A DNA stretch of 64,000 bases from Seriola aureovittata (GCF_021018895.1 NC_079376.1:18822001-18886000), one strand, 5' to 3'. Numbered from the stretch's first letter, positions 12,922 to 25,950 are shown. Translations and numbers: made by a program. The notes: generated by a model from the sequence alone, not told the origin.

Positions 12922-15900
12922 CAAATTTAAAAATAGACACCAGCGTGAAAGAGTCTGAATAAGATTCGCTATAGAAGTTGGAATGAGAAAAATAAATCCT
13001 CTCTGTGTTTCATTTAATTTCTCCCTCTCAACAGAGTTATTAATGTCTGAGCCTTAATTACTTTGTGGACCGTGGTGAGTCAACGCTTTTATCCTGAGAA
13101 GGACTAATTTTTTTTGTCGAACATGGAGAAGCTCTTCACATTGGATCGTTTTTTGAGAACCACTCCGGAGTATAATTAATGGCCGGCAAAAAAAAAAAAA
13201 CATGAATAGCAATGCAGCACATATGTCATTTTATGAACACCATCCACTCTGCCTTCTCTCTCATCTTCCCTTAGCCAATTTCTTGGAAGTGCTGAACAGG
13301 CTCAAAATACTAGAATAAACAAATATAATAAGAATAAAAGAAAACAATAAACACAATAACAGTAAAAGAATTGCGGCGCAATAAAAGATGAAGTCAAGGT
13401 GTCAAGCTCTACTCCAGTTGAATACCAACGAGAGGAGGTGCAGCGACATGACAGTTTCAAGCGTCTGAGAAGTTGTTTTATGAATAGGTAAAGTGCTGCA
13501 GAGATTAGGGGCAGCAGCGCTTTACACTGTTTGACGGTTGAGTTAGTTCATTTGTGGGGTGGCTCTGTAAAAAAAATGGATGTGTTTAATCATGAAGCCT
13601 ATGTTAAAGTGTGAGACACTCAATCATGACTCATCATTCATCTTACTCTTAAACCAACTCAGAGGTCCTACTGACTCTGATGATATGTTGCCAGAGCCAG
13701 GAAAAGGCCCACAGTGGAAGCTCAAACATGAACTGATTAAAAACATACACAACTGCCCTTAGCCTGCAGTAAATTCCCCTCATTGCCTATTATCATGTGG
13801 CACTACCGGCCTGTGACAGCTTTTTGGATGCAAGAGGCAACGTCAGCACTCACAGGACAGAGTATACATCCTCTTGTCAAGTTTGTTTTAAGGTTGTGTG
13901 TATGTGCTTTCCAGTGTGTTCATGTGTGCCGGAGTCATGTTAGATAAATTCCCGGCCATTTGAAGAAAATGGATGACCGTCATTAACGAAGAAGGGGCTA
14001 AATCATTCGGCCTGATAACAGTACAGCCTGTGACGACCGCCTATTGCATTACCACGCAGCAGCCAACCCTGTAATCATCACAATTCCTCAATCAATGAAG
14101 CGTCCATTCAGTACTCCGATTGATAAATCGACTCCTTAGCCTTCAGCTCACCCCTTCCTCTCCCTCTCTCCCCGTTAGTGGCTTGAGATGAAAGTAGAAA
14201 AAGACTCGGCATCCCTTCATCCCACATTGTGTGTAATCCCCCCATTTCCATAGCTTTGGGTATTCAGCCTCTGGATGGAAAACAGCACCAGATTGTTCAA
14301 CCCGAGCATTGATAATGTTGGCTGCTCTTGGAGCGCGTCGAGCACAATAATTCCATTAAATGTTCAGCTCTGCATCAGAATAGAGGCCCAACATTTGCTT
14401 CCTCAGCATCGGGCTTGCTTCTATTCATCGCGCCTCCCTGTGAGAAGATGCTTATTTCTGCCTCTGTACACATGCACAGCGGGGAAGGCTGATAACCATG
14501 TTTCCATGAAAGTGGAGCTGACGCAGTTGATATTTAAGGAGATGTATCAGTGGCTGCTCTTCATCTGTTCAGAGGAAAACTGCTGGGTTAAGTGCTCATC
14601 TAATGCAGTAAAAATGACAATTTTCTCCTTTGCCACAATAACATTAATATAATGAAAAAATACAGTCAGTTTCAGTCATTTATACCTTCAACTGTTGCCA
14701 AATTGGATAAATTGAGAGTTCCCTCCTCCACATGGACCTAATCACCCCCAGTACATCCTCATCAGACCCTGAAGGTGTGCTCACACTGCTATGATTGACT
14801 AGGAACAACCCAGAGCCCCTTAGGTGTATTGAGAACCAATTGTCTTCCCGTCTATGTCGTGTTCTGTCAGTTCAGTGCCCCCTGAGGGTGATTATTAGGA
14901 CCTTAATGGGGGAATGATTCTTTGGCTGTGAGTTGTAACCTTGTCTCACTTAAGCTGATGGATATACTGTATGAAGGCCAATATCAGAGAGTGGAAAGGA
15001 GAGATCAAGTTGTATAAGGGGCTAGAAAGAAATTACAGGTTTACAGCGATGTACTCACTCAAGAATAAAAAAAAGGTTGTCAGTTGTCTGTAGCTAATAA
15101 CATTTCCATCACTTTGTTTTTACATGTACAGTTTCCAGACACTGGAACTGGTGCATTGTCATTATTATTGGCTAACTGTTGATGAATGATGACAGAGGAG
15201 TGTCACATTCAATGACAAGAAGTCACTGTATTTACAGATGACAAATTATTTTTGGCCTTCAGTCTTCATCAGTGCCACTTAAAAGGCAGACAGGCCACAT
15301 TTTTCTATGCAGCTGATCTATTTACTGTAGCTTGTATTGTGAGCAAAAGTTCAATATAAATCAAATGTACACATGCATGGGAGTTTTGCCAAATATTCCT
15401 ACATCTTGTCTTTAGAAACCTGTTTCTTATGTATTTCTGATCGAACAAAAAAATGAAAGGAGCATTGCTTGGAAACTTTTCAGAACATATTAACACTAAT
15501 AAACACCACCAATACATTTGACATTTATCCGTTTTTTTGCCATCACTTTTTTATGCCAAAAATGTTTCAATGTAAAGTAGCGTGATATGCTCACGTTTAT
15601 ATATTGTACCGTGTTACACATAAGCTATCGTAACTACTCAATGACAACAAACACAAATTCGTCAACGACTAGCATGAGCCAGCTATTGCCATACTGCTTC
15701 TGCTCTTTGACAGAACAGCACCACCACCACCAGTTGACTCAGACACAACTTCATTTTTAGAATGAATGTCACCAGACACACCATGTCACCATCACAGATA
15801 CTTGCATTAACTAATAAGCGTAAGTAACACAAAATGAGTCCTAACAAGAAAAAATAAAACACAACATTATCTGCTATTATCTGCAACCTGTATACGATGG

Positions 15901-17730
15901 GGAAAAAAATCTACAGTTGGGACAGTTTTGAGCTCAGGAAATTATTACAGACAAATTGTTGGGAGGATAGAAAAGACATAACTGCTTACCTCAATTAGAC
16001 AGTCTAAAACCCAAGTTATATGTTTAAGGGTTAAATTTGAACATAGGGATTCACATTGAAATGACAAAGGATTTGGTGTCTCTTCAAGAGTTGCATTCAC
16101 AGCCTCTGCAGCTCTATTAAGCCTCTGCTACCCTCAGACACAAATAATTATTTAGGTATGCTGTAGTTTCTCCTGAAGCTGATAGTGAAGGAAATAACAA
16201 AGATAATCACTGCATGGAAGAACAGACATTGGCTTATTCTTGTTGTTTGTAGTAAAAAGACAATGTTGGCACAGCATAATGCACTGTACCATGTAGTAAC
16301 TCAAGAAGTGAATACATGTGGTGTTGTGTGGGCGTCATCTTGTGCATGGTGGCTAACAATTTTTGAAGTGAGCAGGTCAGAGTGGCCTCCACATAGCTGC
16401 CACTACAGATGGCTCATTAGACTAGCGTTTGATACAAACCCCCCCTCCGCTCTCCACTCCGCCTCCATCTCCCATCCCTCCGTCCTCCTGTCATCCCTCT
16501 TTCATCAGTCTAACACTCTACCAGCTGCTCACATCTAACAACCACAAGAGTTCACATACCAGAAAGAACAAGAGAGCTGTTCAACATATTGCACTGTGAA
16601 AACTGCAAATAAATAGTTCATATCACACCTTTATGCCCAATCAGAGAATTTAAAACAGCCATGTAGCATCTTTTGGGAATGGGAGCTGGTTGCACAAGCT
16701 TTTGAGACTTGGCTTATTGTAATGTAAGTGTTTATGACATGGGGACTGTATGCATCACTCACACTAGTTCTTACTTAGAGATTAGTATTACTGAATAATT
16801 TTTCTCTGTAACTTCCAGGTGAAACTGTTTCGTAACTAACTCACAAAACTAATGTTAGCTTACCACCTTCAAGTGGTCTCAGGCTTTTGGACCCCACTGC
16901 ATATGACATCTTTATTTCTCCATGTATGTTAAGGTAAGACAAAATAATATCTACATTTACAAAGAACTGAAGGCAAACTTATATCGCCACTTTTGAAACA
17001 CAATTCAGTGCATTAATATAGATTAATATTACAGGTTCAACTATTAACAGGGCGATTTGCATGAAGGAAACCCTCCTGTTCCCCCGCAGCCTGACTGTCA
17101 TGTTATGTTCTGTCATGAAGTTTACTAACTCATGCTGATGAACTTAACCTTTTATTCAGCTTCACTTTTTATTCAGTCATTCATAAGCAGACTAGCTAAA
17201 GTGAGGAACTTTAGCTCCTGAGACTTAGCTTAACTCAGAACACACAAAGAACTGCTAACATTACCCTGAAGTCCCTCCTTCACTGTAACACCTACATTTC
17301 ACCATACATCAGTGCATTTCACAGACTGCAGTTAGCTCTACCTGCCAACATAAACACAGCTACCTAAATCGCATCACATGTTCCGCTACCCGCACAGAGA
17401 CCAATGTATGTCGGTCAATACTTTCACTTTGTTTCTGCAGCCAAGAAGTAGTTAAAAAAAATACATCTAATCCCTCATAAAACCCACCTGGTCGCTGGAG
17501 ACCAGTTTAAAGTTTGTGCAAAGCAGCGTAGCAACACAAGTAAAGATGGAAATGTTTATACTTTCGTCAATATCAGCATGCTACACATCGTTAGCGCGAA
17601 TAGATTCTCCACAATGCAACCGCTCAGTTCACTTTACAGACACCGTGAGAACAAAAGTATGATTCATTCAGATTTAGCCGCAACATAAACCAGCACAACT
17701 GAGAAACAGCAGAAACAGAAATGATGACCT
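8520..17730. other. Intergenic, no coding gene recognised
   Basis: I found no frame with recognisable homology on either strand. A (GA)n microsatellite lies at 12,861-12,918. The stretches around 8,800-9,060, 9,120-9,440 and 12,200-12,500 have balanced composition and TAAT-rich cores and could be conserved regulatory sequence; this is a visual impression only. If the minus-strand promoter at 17.9 kb is real, part of this stretch is an intron of its transcript. Segments around 10,740-11,330 have the look of a non-autonomous DNA transposon, but no clean termini were found. Confidence 0.55.
12861..12918. repeat. (GA)n microsatellite
   Basis: About 29 uninterrupted GA units. Confidence 0.95.
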
Positions 17731-17732
17731 AC

Positions 17733-17905
17733 CTGTATCCGTCGTGGAGAGTGATTTTGGCTTTACTCGTCGCTTCCTTTTATTCCTGTAGTCCGTACGG
17801 GTTCACCGGCCAAAAGCATCAAAAATGTTTTTCATAAAAGTATTCCAAGGTGTAAATATTCCCATGAGAAGTCCATTGCAGGCAGTCTGACAACTTGTTC
17901 TTCAC
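17733..17905 (-). other. Putative first exon of an unidentified minus-strand transcript
   Basis: On the minus strand the segment starts just below an ETS-type CCGGAAG element and ends at 17,733 with a strong donor (CAG|GTAGGT; GT at 17,732-17,731). In between there are ATG codons with only very short frames, so the exon would be non-coding leader or part of a long non-coding RNA. The segment carries several CpGs, unlike most of its surroundings. No downstream coding exon was recognised towards lower coordinates, so the product is unknown. It could also be a promoter-bearing repeat or a retrocopy of a 5' end. Moderate to low certainty. Confidence 0.4.
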
Positions 17906-17907
17906 TT

Positions 17908-18060
17908 CTTCCGGTTCCGATTTGTTTTCGTTAGTTTACTGCCCGGTTATGAACTCCTAAGCAATAAGTGAGCCAGCTAACCTTTCCTCTGCCTCTGATT
18001 GGATAACTCTTTAGATACCTGAAGCTGCTTTAAACTGCAGCCGGCCCCCCCTGGTGGCCA
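17908..18060 (-). promoter_or_regulatory. Putative TATA-less promoter (CCAAT + ETS) on the minus strand
   Basis: Read on the minus strand, a CCAAT box (plus-strand ATTGG at 17,998-18,002) lies about 85 bp upstream of CCGGAAG (plus-strand CTTCCGG at 17,908-17,914). That spacing is typical of constitutive vertebrate promoters in which the ETS site sits at the transcription start. A strong splice donor follows about 175 bp downstream. The flank at 18,040-18,110 is GC-rich and holds CpGs. No transcript evidence is available here. Confidence 0.4.
18045..18059 (-). promoter_or_regulatory. CTCF-like motif
   Basis: The plus-strand sequence CCCCCCTGGTGGCC is the reverse complement of GGCCACCAGGGGGG, close to the CTCF core consensus (CCACnAGGGGGC). 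It lies just upstream of the putative minus-strand promoter. Binding is inferred from the motif alone. Confidence 0.4.
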
Positions 18061-18409
18061 AAACAAGCGCAACGCTCGACGTATGTCCGCGTGCTCTACT
18101 GCTTGTCTTTCATCCGGTCTGTTTTTAATTGTCAGTTAAAAACGGGACAGCTCTAGCCGGGAGCAGGCCACCGTAACGGGGATGACTGTCCTGAAATAAG
18201 TTTTGACTAGAGTCACCACTTCATGGTTGTATGCCTAAGTCTTGAATAACGGCCAGCAGTGTTTTTGCAGAACATTTGGATGTCACAGTGAAGTTGACCA
18301 TTGACCATTTTGATATAAAACGTCATTAATGTCACATGGCCACATTGTGATCTGATAAACTGTTGCTGTAAAAAAATTAGGCTACTTCACAATCTATAAT
18401 TCAAAAGTT

Positions 18410-18466
18410 TGTATCTAGGTGTACAGGTATCCTAATAAGGTGCTTGGTGAGTGTATGTTTGCAGCA
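18410..18466 (+). repeat. Short remnant of a common teleost repeat
   Basis: The phrases CTAGGTGTACAGG, CCTAATAAGGTGC and GGTGAGTGTATG match the terminus of a repeat common in fish genomes (consensus-like: a TGTACCTAATAAAGTGGC block, then GGTGAGTGTAT). Only the end is recognisable. Confidence 0.5.
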
Positions 18467-19136
18467 ATTACTTGATTTAATTGATTAAGTATTTGTATAT
18501 AGTATCCACTATTTTATTACGAAAAGAGTGTGCCTCTCCTCTTTTACGTTTTCTCAAGCAATTACTAAAATGGATGTATTTATATAGTGTGTACAAGGTT
18601 GACCTATATTCTGCTTTACAACATAAAACACTCTATTATATGAACATGGTATAAAGCCCCTATAGCTGCGACTGCTTGTCTATTCACTGCTTAGACAGAT
18701 TTATTTCATTTTTGCTAAATGCAGTGTCTCACATTTCATCATACAGCAGCCATGCATTCATCTTCACTGTGGCAATTAAATGGGTTGCATTTTATGAGAT
18801 GTTCATCATCACAGTGTGTATCTCTGAAGTTTATTAGACAGTGTTTATAGCTGTGGAAGAAGAGGCTGCATGCCTGGTGTTCATTTGAGTTATTGATGTG
18901 TGTGGAGTGTCTGTGTGTAATTGTGCTGTGAGGTGTCTTCTCTACAATTAGGTCATTGCGTGAAGCCCGTGTGTTGACAGACAGAGTCTTGCTTGTGAAT
19001 GTGTCACTGATTAAATAGATGTGATTGAATTGCGTCCCTGGCAAGGGGTTTGACCCATAAAGAGCCAGCAGGGTCACACTGCCTCATTGCTTCTGAAACA
19101 GCCACCGTAATTTAAGACGTGACCCTACGCACTCGG

Positions 19137-19138
<2 letters not shown>

Positions 19139-19167
<29 letters not shown>
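19139..19167. repeat. (CA)n microsatellite
   Basis: About 14 uninterrupted CA units. Confidence 0.95.
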
Positions 19168-19171
<4 letters not shown>

Positions 19172-21572
19172 CAGTGCATTAGAACACAAGCCTGTACTTT
19201 ACAGCAGTACAGTATATAAGGGAATGTGCAAAATGTCAACATGACCTATAGATGCGTTTACTTTTCATGCATGAGTGAGATACAACTCTGAACTCCTCTG
19301 GAAACACTGGACTCCAGAGGAAAAGTAAATTTGAGAAAAACACAAGTGAGGAGGGCAAATGAGCAAAGATCAAAGGTGTTTATAAACCAGGAAAATTGCA
19401 GGAAATTTCCATCAATATTTAAAGATAACTTATTAGCTGCATGGCAAAGGGGGGAAAAGGAGTGAGGAGAGAGTGAATAGTAAAGAGATTCTCTAAAAGT
19501 GGTTTGAACCTTTTTATAATATGTTGAATATTTTATCACGGCTGTAGCAGTTAAACAGCTATAAAGAAGCACAAGGTCATCTTCTCTTCTCTTCTCTACT
19601 CTTCTCCTTTCTTCTCTTCTCTTCTTTTCTAGAGGAACATCAAAGAGGCAAACAGGATATTTAGAGATGAGTCGTTCCTCCCACTTCTTACAAAGTGTTA
19701 GCACACACTTCATTCACCTTGAACTTAAGCTGCACTTACAGATAGCGAGGCTGTCAAGAGAAAATTGCATTAAAATTTCATTCATGAAGTGTTATGCAGC
19801 AATAAAACATGACCCCAAACTGTGCAGTGATGGAATGGGAGGAACCATGCGTGGATAAAACCGAGCTACGAAAAAACAGCCCTGGGGACGGAGGTGTAGC
19901 CAGACAGAGGGGGAAATTTCCCAGCTAAATTTCCGCGTGAATGCCTCCAACAAGGTTACATCATCCCTGCATGCAAGGCCCTACAAAGAATATTAGCCAC
20001 ATAAAGCTAAGCCCTTCATCCACCTCTGATTTACAGGTAGTGATACTGGCTTTGTATGTAAACACCTCCCTTGTTTTCTGATTGATCGTATCCCCAGGCG
20101 ACATCTTTTTCCTATCAATCAATAATCATTGGCCATATATCCAGTTGGGTTTTATGTCTTCGCTCTCCTCTACATGTCTTCTACACTAAAGGTGGCTAAA
20201 ATAGCCAGTATGAGTTCATTATAGCCCCACTCACAGTAGAAACCAGTGAGCAGCTACTGAGGCTTAAACAGTCCTTCCCTCTTGCAGACAGTCCTGGAAA
20301 TGGACTCGAGGTTCAGTGTGTGAAGGTGCCGAGGTGGCCGCAAGAGAACAACACATTGATTCTATTTAAAAGGGACTGTTGTTTGGGTGCAGGTAATGTG
20401 TTTGAGTGCGGGGAGAGCGACTCTGGAGATGGCTGACAACTGCTTGGTTACGTTGTCTAATGAAAGCTTCATTTTCTCTGCGTTTGGATTCAGGCTCACC
20501 TCTTCCATCACTAGGAGCCCATCAGAGAGATAGACAGTGGGAAAAGTGTGCAGCCTCAGGGATTCCCTCCATTGGCGTCTCTGAAAATGAGAACACTAAT
20601 AATAGGACACAGCTGGGCATTATTGCAGAGGGTTTTGAAGTGTCTACTGCTTTTAGAAGGCGGATGAGATGTAGCTTAATGAGGTAGGTCAAAAAGTCTG
20701 GATTCAAACATTACTCTGTAACTACTGCCATGACACATTCCTGCAAAGCCTGAGATTTTTTTTCATTATTTAATCAGATATTTCTTTGTATTTTGGACAC
20801 ATACATTTATATTTTAATGATAGTGATTCTACTCTGCCTGTGTGTCCAATAAGTGGTAGCGTTTACAGAAAGAGACAGAGCAAAGCAAAGACAGAAGAAG
20901 AACCTACAGATCCTTGAGGGAATATGGCGGCTCCACTGCTACACTAATGAACCCTGACTTCACTGACCTCTCCGGGCTCCGGAGAGCGTTAGCAGACGCA
21001 CACACTGCAGCCAATTAGACTCGACCCAGAGCTGAGACACACAAGATTACAAGGGGGCAGCGACAGAGCCATTGATGAGTGTGTGTGCTATGGGGAGGGA
21101 TGGTATTGTTATGGGTTGGAGGCTCAATAAAGTACATTATGGATGTATAAATGAAAATGGACAGTGGCATGGCAATACGTTTAAAGCTGCCCCAGTCAAT
21201 GTTTTGCTACTTGCTCTGCACCAAATAGCATCCAAACGCAAACAGCAGCATGCTGGTGAACATAATGGAGAACAAAGCAGCTAAAAAGACAAAGAAAGAG
21301 AGTGGGTGGAGGACAAACCAGGGCTACAAGTAGAGTGAATACTGGAGTTACATTCATCAGGTGGCCAGAAACATGACTCCAAATGAATACTAATGAAGCT
21401 CCATGTCTGCTAGATGTGTAAATGGGCAATTGTTAAAAAGTTAGCCATGTCAATGTGATGCATGATAATACATCAGTGTTATATTTAGAGCTTGTTTCAC
21501 TGGCCAAAAATAAACAAAATAATTAAATGATAAACACTGCAACACTACTGAGTCCGAGGAACTCTGGCTTGG

Positions 21573-21636
21573 AAACAAACAAACAAACAAACAAACAAAC
21601 AAACAAACAAACAAACAAACAAACAAACAAACAAAA
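21573..21636. repeat. (AAAC)n tetranucleotide microsatellite
   Basis: About 15 perfect AAAC units. The Lys-Gln-Thr-Asn run in the plus frame at 21,527-21,757 is its translation and is not a protein. Confidence 0.95.
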
Positions 21637-21960
21637 ACATCAAGAACAAACCCATGTAACCCGAATATGGAAGTTTAGCCATGCATGGCAGCAATTAATA
21701 TCTCATCCTGACTATCTTAACAATTGTACAACGATCATAAATCATGTTAGCGCTTAATGATTTTTGTGTTTTGTGGTGTTAATGACTTTTTGACAAGTGT
21801 TTTCAGTGTGCAAAGATTTCCAAAGCATGAAATTCTCCTCTGTGTTCAACATTTATCTTATTAAAATGTTAAGAATGGTTTGATGTGTCTTCTGCACCAC
21901 ATGTATTTTCCTAGTTTCCTTTTTCTCCTCTGGGTTTTTGAATCTCTCTTTCTCTCTTAG

Positions 21961-22420
21961 TGGAGCTCTCCTTCACCTCCTCCACAATGCTCCCTGGGGA
22001 TCCCATCACGCCCACCGTCTCCCATGGATACCCCAACTCTCCCTCTCATCACCGTGGAGACCCAGCAAGCCATTTGCTCCCAGCATGCATTGGTCCATAG
22101 CACGAGTCCTCCAATAACATGGTGTTATCACCTGCACTAATAGAGTAATTTAGCTGGTTCACATGCCTTTGAACGCCTCATAAGTTCCTGCACTGACAAA
22201 GAGTTGAATGACTGCCAGGAGTCAAGATACACTTAATGTGACAAAAAACAATTACAGGCTCATACATGATCAATTAATTACCAGTGTTTCGGACCATTTC
22301 AGTCAAAACCAGTCAAGTTTCATTGTCTATCCTCAGTTAATTGAAACAACATGTTATCCTTTCCCCATTTTCCTCTACTATTTTGTGTTTTAACTGAAAA
22401 AAATGAATTAAAGAAATAAA
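21961..22420 (+). other. Exon-like segment, function unknown
   Basis: A long pyrimidine tract with TTAG at 21,957-21,960 could be a splice acceptor. The following 110-180 bases are Pro/Ser-rich and open in two frames, closing at about 22,095 and 22,140. An AATAAA hexamer follows at 22,415-22,420. Together this has the layout of a 3'-terminal exon, but I recognise no protein and no upstream exons. It may equally be non-coding RNA sequence or chance. Confidence 0.2.
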
Positions 22421-23859
22421 AAGAAAAGAAAGAAACAAAACTTCAAGGTTTCTTTTTACTGGCAATGCTGCCTGTAGACTTGATTTATTCAATTAACCCA
22501 ATCTCATGTGTGATATTCTATTGTTTAACTGTGTGATTTCTCCATAGGGTTTCTCGTCTCCTCCCACTCCTCTGTCTGTAACTTCATAAATTTGCCAACA
22601 GTAATACAATTGTGGGTCTTAAACTCAACAGCAATGTGTGTGATGTATATTAAAGAGGTGGGTTTTTGTGCTACAAACACCTTGAGGCAGGACTCCCATC
22701 TGAACCAGCCATCTTACTGCCCTGAAGAAACAAATTTCCAAGACTCCATAAGAACCTTTATGTAAGAATGTCTACAAAAACCAACTAGTATTGTATTCAG
22801 TATGGCAACAGACAAGGTCAGTGTTTAAACCAAATCCTTATATCTTCAGTAATTCTAAGTAATCTTCTATCACAGACTGTTTCAACTCTGCTCAAACACT
22901 CGGCTCCACTAAATCATATGCATATGCACTGCACATCGTGATAACTTCCTCCTGGGACACATTACCAGTAAGCTCAAGATCTCTTCCCCTGAGAACTTTT
23001 AGTCTTCTTAACCTAACCTTTACACTGGTATTTCAGCTTATTTACAGGAAAGGACCAATGATGTGGGAAGTCGGGCTTTAATTTAGCCTTTAGCAAATTA
23101 GGATTTTGTACGTAGTCTCCAAGAGCCAAGTTTGATGTGAGGTGTGACAATACTGTTATCCCCGTCTTTCTGGATGAACCCCGACCTGAAAACAACAGGA
23201 TTTTAAACAGCAAAATTTTGTGGTGGAACTGGCGTGATCAGAGATTTGCTTGAAGAGGTGCAATTAATCCTTGTAGAGATCTTAGTGAACTGCACACCCG
23301 AATTTACAGCACTGACCAATAACCAGCCGTCTTGACAGTGCTGAACTTTGAGGGGATAGAGAATCAGAGAGTCCAAAGTAGGGAAAACTGTTATGAGTTA
23401 ATAGCTGTGTTGCATTACTCACTTTCATCTAACCCCTTTTCTACTCTCTGTTCCACAAAAGAGCAGTGAATTGAAGACAGTTATGAGACAATGGTACAAA
23501 TACAGATCAAACTAAGCTACTTAGCTTAATTAAAGTTTGATAACTGACCGTTAGCAAGCTTGTTAGCCTGGTTAGCTTTATTTTCCCTCTTCAGTAACTT
23601 TTAATTGGATGAAATGGTTTGTCCAAAATACCAGGGGAAGGTAAAAAAAAACAGTAGAGAGAAAGTATGGAGAATCTTCAAGAGCTAATGTGACTTAGCT
23701 AATGGTTAGCTGTTTACCACTGGCCCTGCGGTAGTCAGTGATCAAGTCTCTAGCCCCTGTCCATTTTCAACCCAAATGCCATTTAGGGGTGCGACAGCTG
23801 CATCAGCAACAGACATGGACACTGGTCAGACAGTGTTATTGTTGTTGTCTTTTGTCTAC

Positions 23860-24012
23860 TCCTGTTAGGGTTCCCCATCTAGTTGATTTGGCATAAGTTT
23901 TTACAACAGATGCCCTTCCTGACGCAACCCCTGGTTTGAGGAGCTGGGGATCAAACTGTAAACCCAGGGATCAGCGGACAAGCTGGTCTACCATCTGAGC
24001 CACAGCCCACAG
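23860..24012 (-). repeat. tRNA-derived SINE-like element
   Basis: Read on the minus strand, the element begins with a polymerase III promoter-like pair. An A-box-like TGGCTCAGATGG (plus 23,991-24,002) and a B-box-like AGTTTGATCCC (plus 23,947-23,957) are spaced as in a tRNA head. They are followed by a non-tRNA body containing GGTTGCGTCAGGAAGGGCAT, a phrase common in teleost SINE-type repeats. The family was not named because no library search was possible. It is not a functional tRNA: no acceptor stem or anticodon arm pairs. Confidence 0.7.
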
Positions 24013-24019
24013 AAACTGA

Positions 24020-25590
24020 CACTGGACAATAATAAGCAATATTATCATGCTTTATTATGACAAATAAATTTAAATATGATTAGATGCAGATATCTATTAT
24101 TATTATCATTATTATCATGTTTATTATTATATTACATTTCATCGTTCAACCTTTTCAAATGTGGGAATTTGCTAGTCTTGGTTGAACAAAAAAGCTATTT
24201 CAAGACATCACCTTGGATACTGGAAAATAACTGCGGTTATTTTCACTATTTTTTAGAGCAAACATGATTGAAAAAAATAAAGCAGGTTTGTTGGTTTTGT
24301 TTCATTTTCAGTCAGATTAATCAGTGGTTTCATTTTCATTTTAAATGCATTTCATTGCACATTTGATGAAGTTAAGATAAGTTGCCTATATCAGAATATT
24401 TACCTCTTTGTAAAAAGACCCAATTAAAATCACAAAAATTCTGCTCCCTGGGGGAATCACTGTAATTCAGATGCAGAATGTGTCTGTTTGATTTTGTCCT
24501 CATCTCAGTGTATCAAGACTTCTGTTTTTTATATGCACTCTAATACAATTATCCGTATACAGTATAGCTCTCAGCTATCTGACACCAACGTGTTTAGATT
24601 ATACATTACAGTACACCCCGGGGCTGTACTGTAGCTTTGATATCAGCAGTAGCAGTTGATTTTATTCAAAGCCTGGGGTTCATTCACTGGTGTCTGATCT
24701 GATCACATGCCTGTTTACATGTCAAAATTGGTCCAAAAAATGTGATGTACTCCAAGACATAAGATTTATTCTCCTGTTTAACTGTTGAAATGTCCATGAT
24801 TTACAGTTAAAGGTTTCTACAGTCACATATGGAGCGTGGCAGAGAATTACTGAGCAGAACAGAGTGTTTCTTTCTCTGCCTGGCTGGCGCGAGGCCACTG
24901 AAAGCTGCACATGACCACCCTAACTCAAGCTGACACCCAACATTATGGCTGGTCCAGCCACACTCCTCTCTGTGGTGAATCTACAAATCCTCTCTTGATT
25001 TCTCCTCAATTCCTCCCCAGCTACTTTTACCCTGAAATTATCAATATTTCTGTAAAATTGTGACTCAATTTCCCTCCAAAATGTGCTCTCAGGTGTCTTT
25101 CAGTGATTGTGCAGGGCTGGCACACTGGAGGAGTAAAAGCCCTCTGCTTAACGGGCTCGTAAAAATAGAAGCTACAGTGAACTGGGCTTGTTACGGTGGA
25201 GTGAGCGTGAGGGGGATTTTTATGGGATGTGCGGCCTGGTGTAAAGCTGGGAAATGTACGTGACAATGCCAAGAGCCAAGAGGCTTCGCAGGCACTGAAA
25301 GTAGCCCACACCAGGGGAGGCGAATCCCTTTTTCATCTTTAAAGACATTCTGTGCAGGAATTCAGGCCCATAGGAGCTGCAGGAAGCCAATAAAGTTTAA
25401 CTTGGCCTTGACTAAAAGCTATGCAAGCTGAAAATCCTCTATCTAAAGCTAATGTAGTCTAATTCAACAGCTCTTCAATGAATCCTATTTTCATGGATGT
25501 TATAATGTTCATTTTTTGTTCAAACAACAAATGTTGATTCAACTTGAGGCAAGTTCAACACTTTGGGAAATAAGCTTTTTTAATTTCTAG
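24020..25590. other. Intergenic, no gene recognised
   Basis: AT-rich with a (TTA)n-like patch near 24,090-24,130. The part at 25,060-25,330 is more GC-balanced and open on both strands over about 200-280 bases, but neither translation resembles a known protein. Confidence 0.6.
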
Positions 25591-25591
25591 A

Positions 25592-25865
25592 TACCAATAT
25601 AAACAAGACACACATGTGGTGGTGTTCAGACTAGTTTACTATTCTAAACAATTTGACAGTATTGTGAATGAATTGTGGTTATTATTATTATTTTTTGAAA
25701 TGAGCAAAAATATTTAGCGCGTTAGTTCATCGAAGGAAGAAAATTACGCACACAGACAAACAATATATATACAAATTTAAACAAGACTCACACACATGGT
25801 GGTGTGCAGTCTAGTTTACTATTATTAACGATTTCACAGTATTATGACTTAATGTGGTTAATTTG
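25592..25865 (+). repeat. Diverged direct repeat, two units about 178 bp apart
   Basis: Units at about 25,592-25,683 and 25,770-25,865 share the order AAACAAGA, CACACATG, GTGGTG, CTAGTTTACTATT, a TTTnACAGTATT block and AATTGTGGTTA or AATGTGGTTAA, with scattered mismatches. The unit is about 90 bp with an unrelated spacer. The preceding CACTTTGGGAAATAAGC is a phrase found in a common teleost repeat. Confidence 0.8.
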
Positions 25866-25934
25866 GTAGTATTTCCTGCTGTGACTGATTTTACTAATTG
25901 CATTAGTTCTGGACAGAGATAGAAGTGGGTCCCT

Positions 25935-25950
25935 CCCCCCCCCCCCCCCC
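25935..25950. repeat. Poly-C tract
   Basis: About 16 consecutive C on the plus strand, flanked by CCCT and TCCCC. Confidence 0.9.

Larger units (their letters stand above)
18470..23850. other. Intergenic, no coding gene recognised
   Basis: No supported gene. The stretch holds a (CA)n tract at 19,139-19,167 and an (AAAC)n tract at 21,573-21,636. A pyrimidine-rich acceptor-like site at 21,960 is listed separately. Sequence around 21,100-21,450 resembles dispersed teleost repeat material, but no second copy was found in the window. Confidence 0.55.

Noticed and set aside
23947..24012. tRNA gene candidate (A- and B-box-like words on the minus strand)
   Set aside because: No cloverleaf pairing or anticodon arm; the downstream body marks it as a tRNA-derived SINE.
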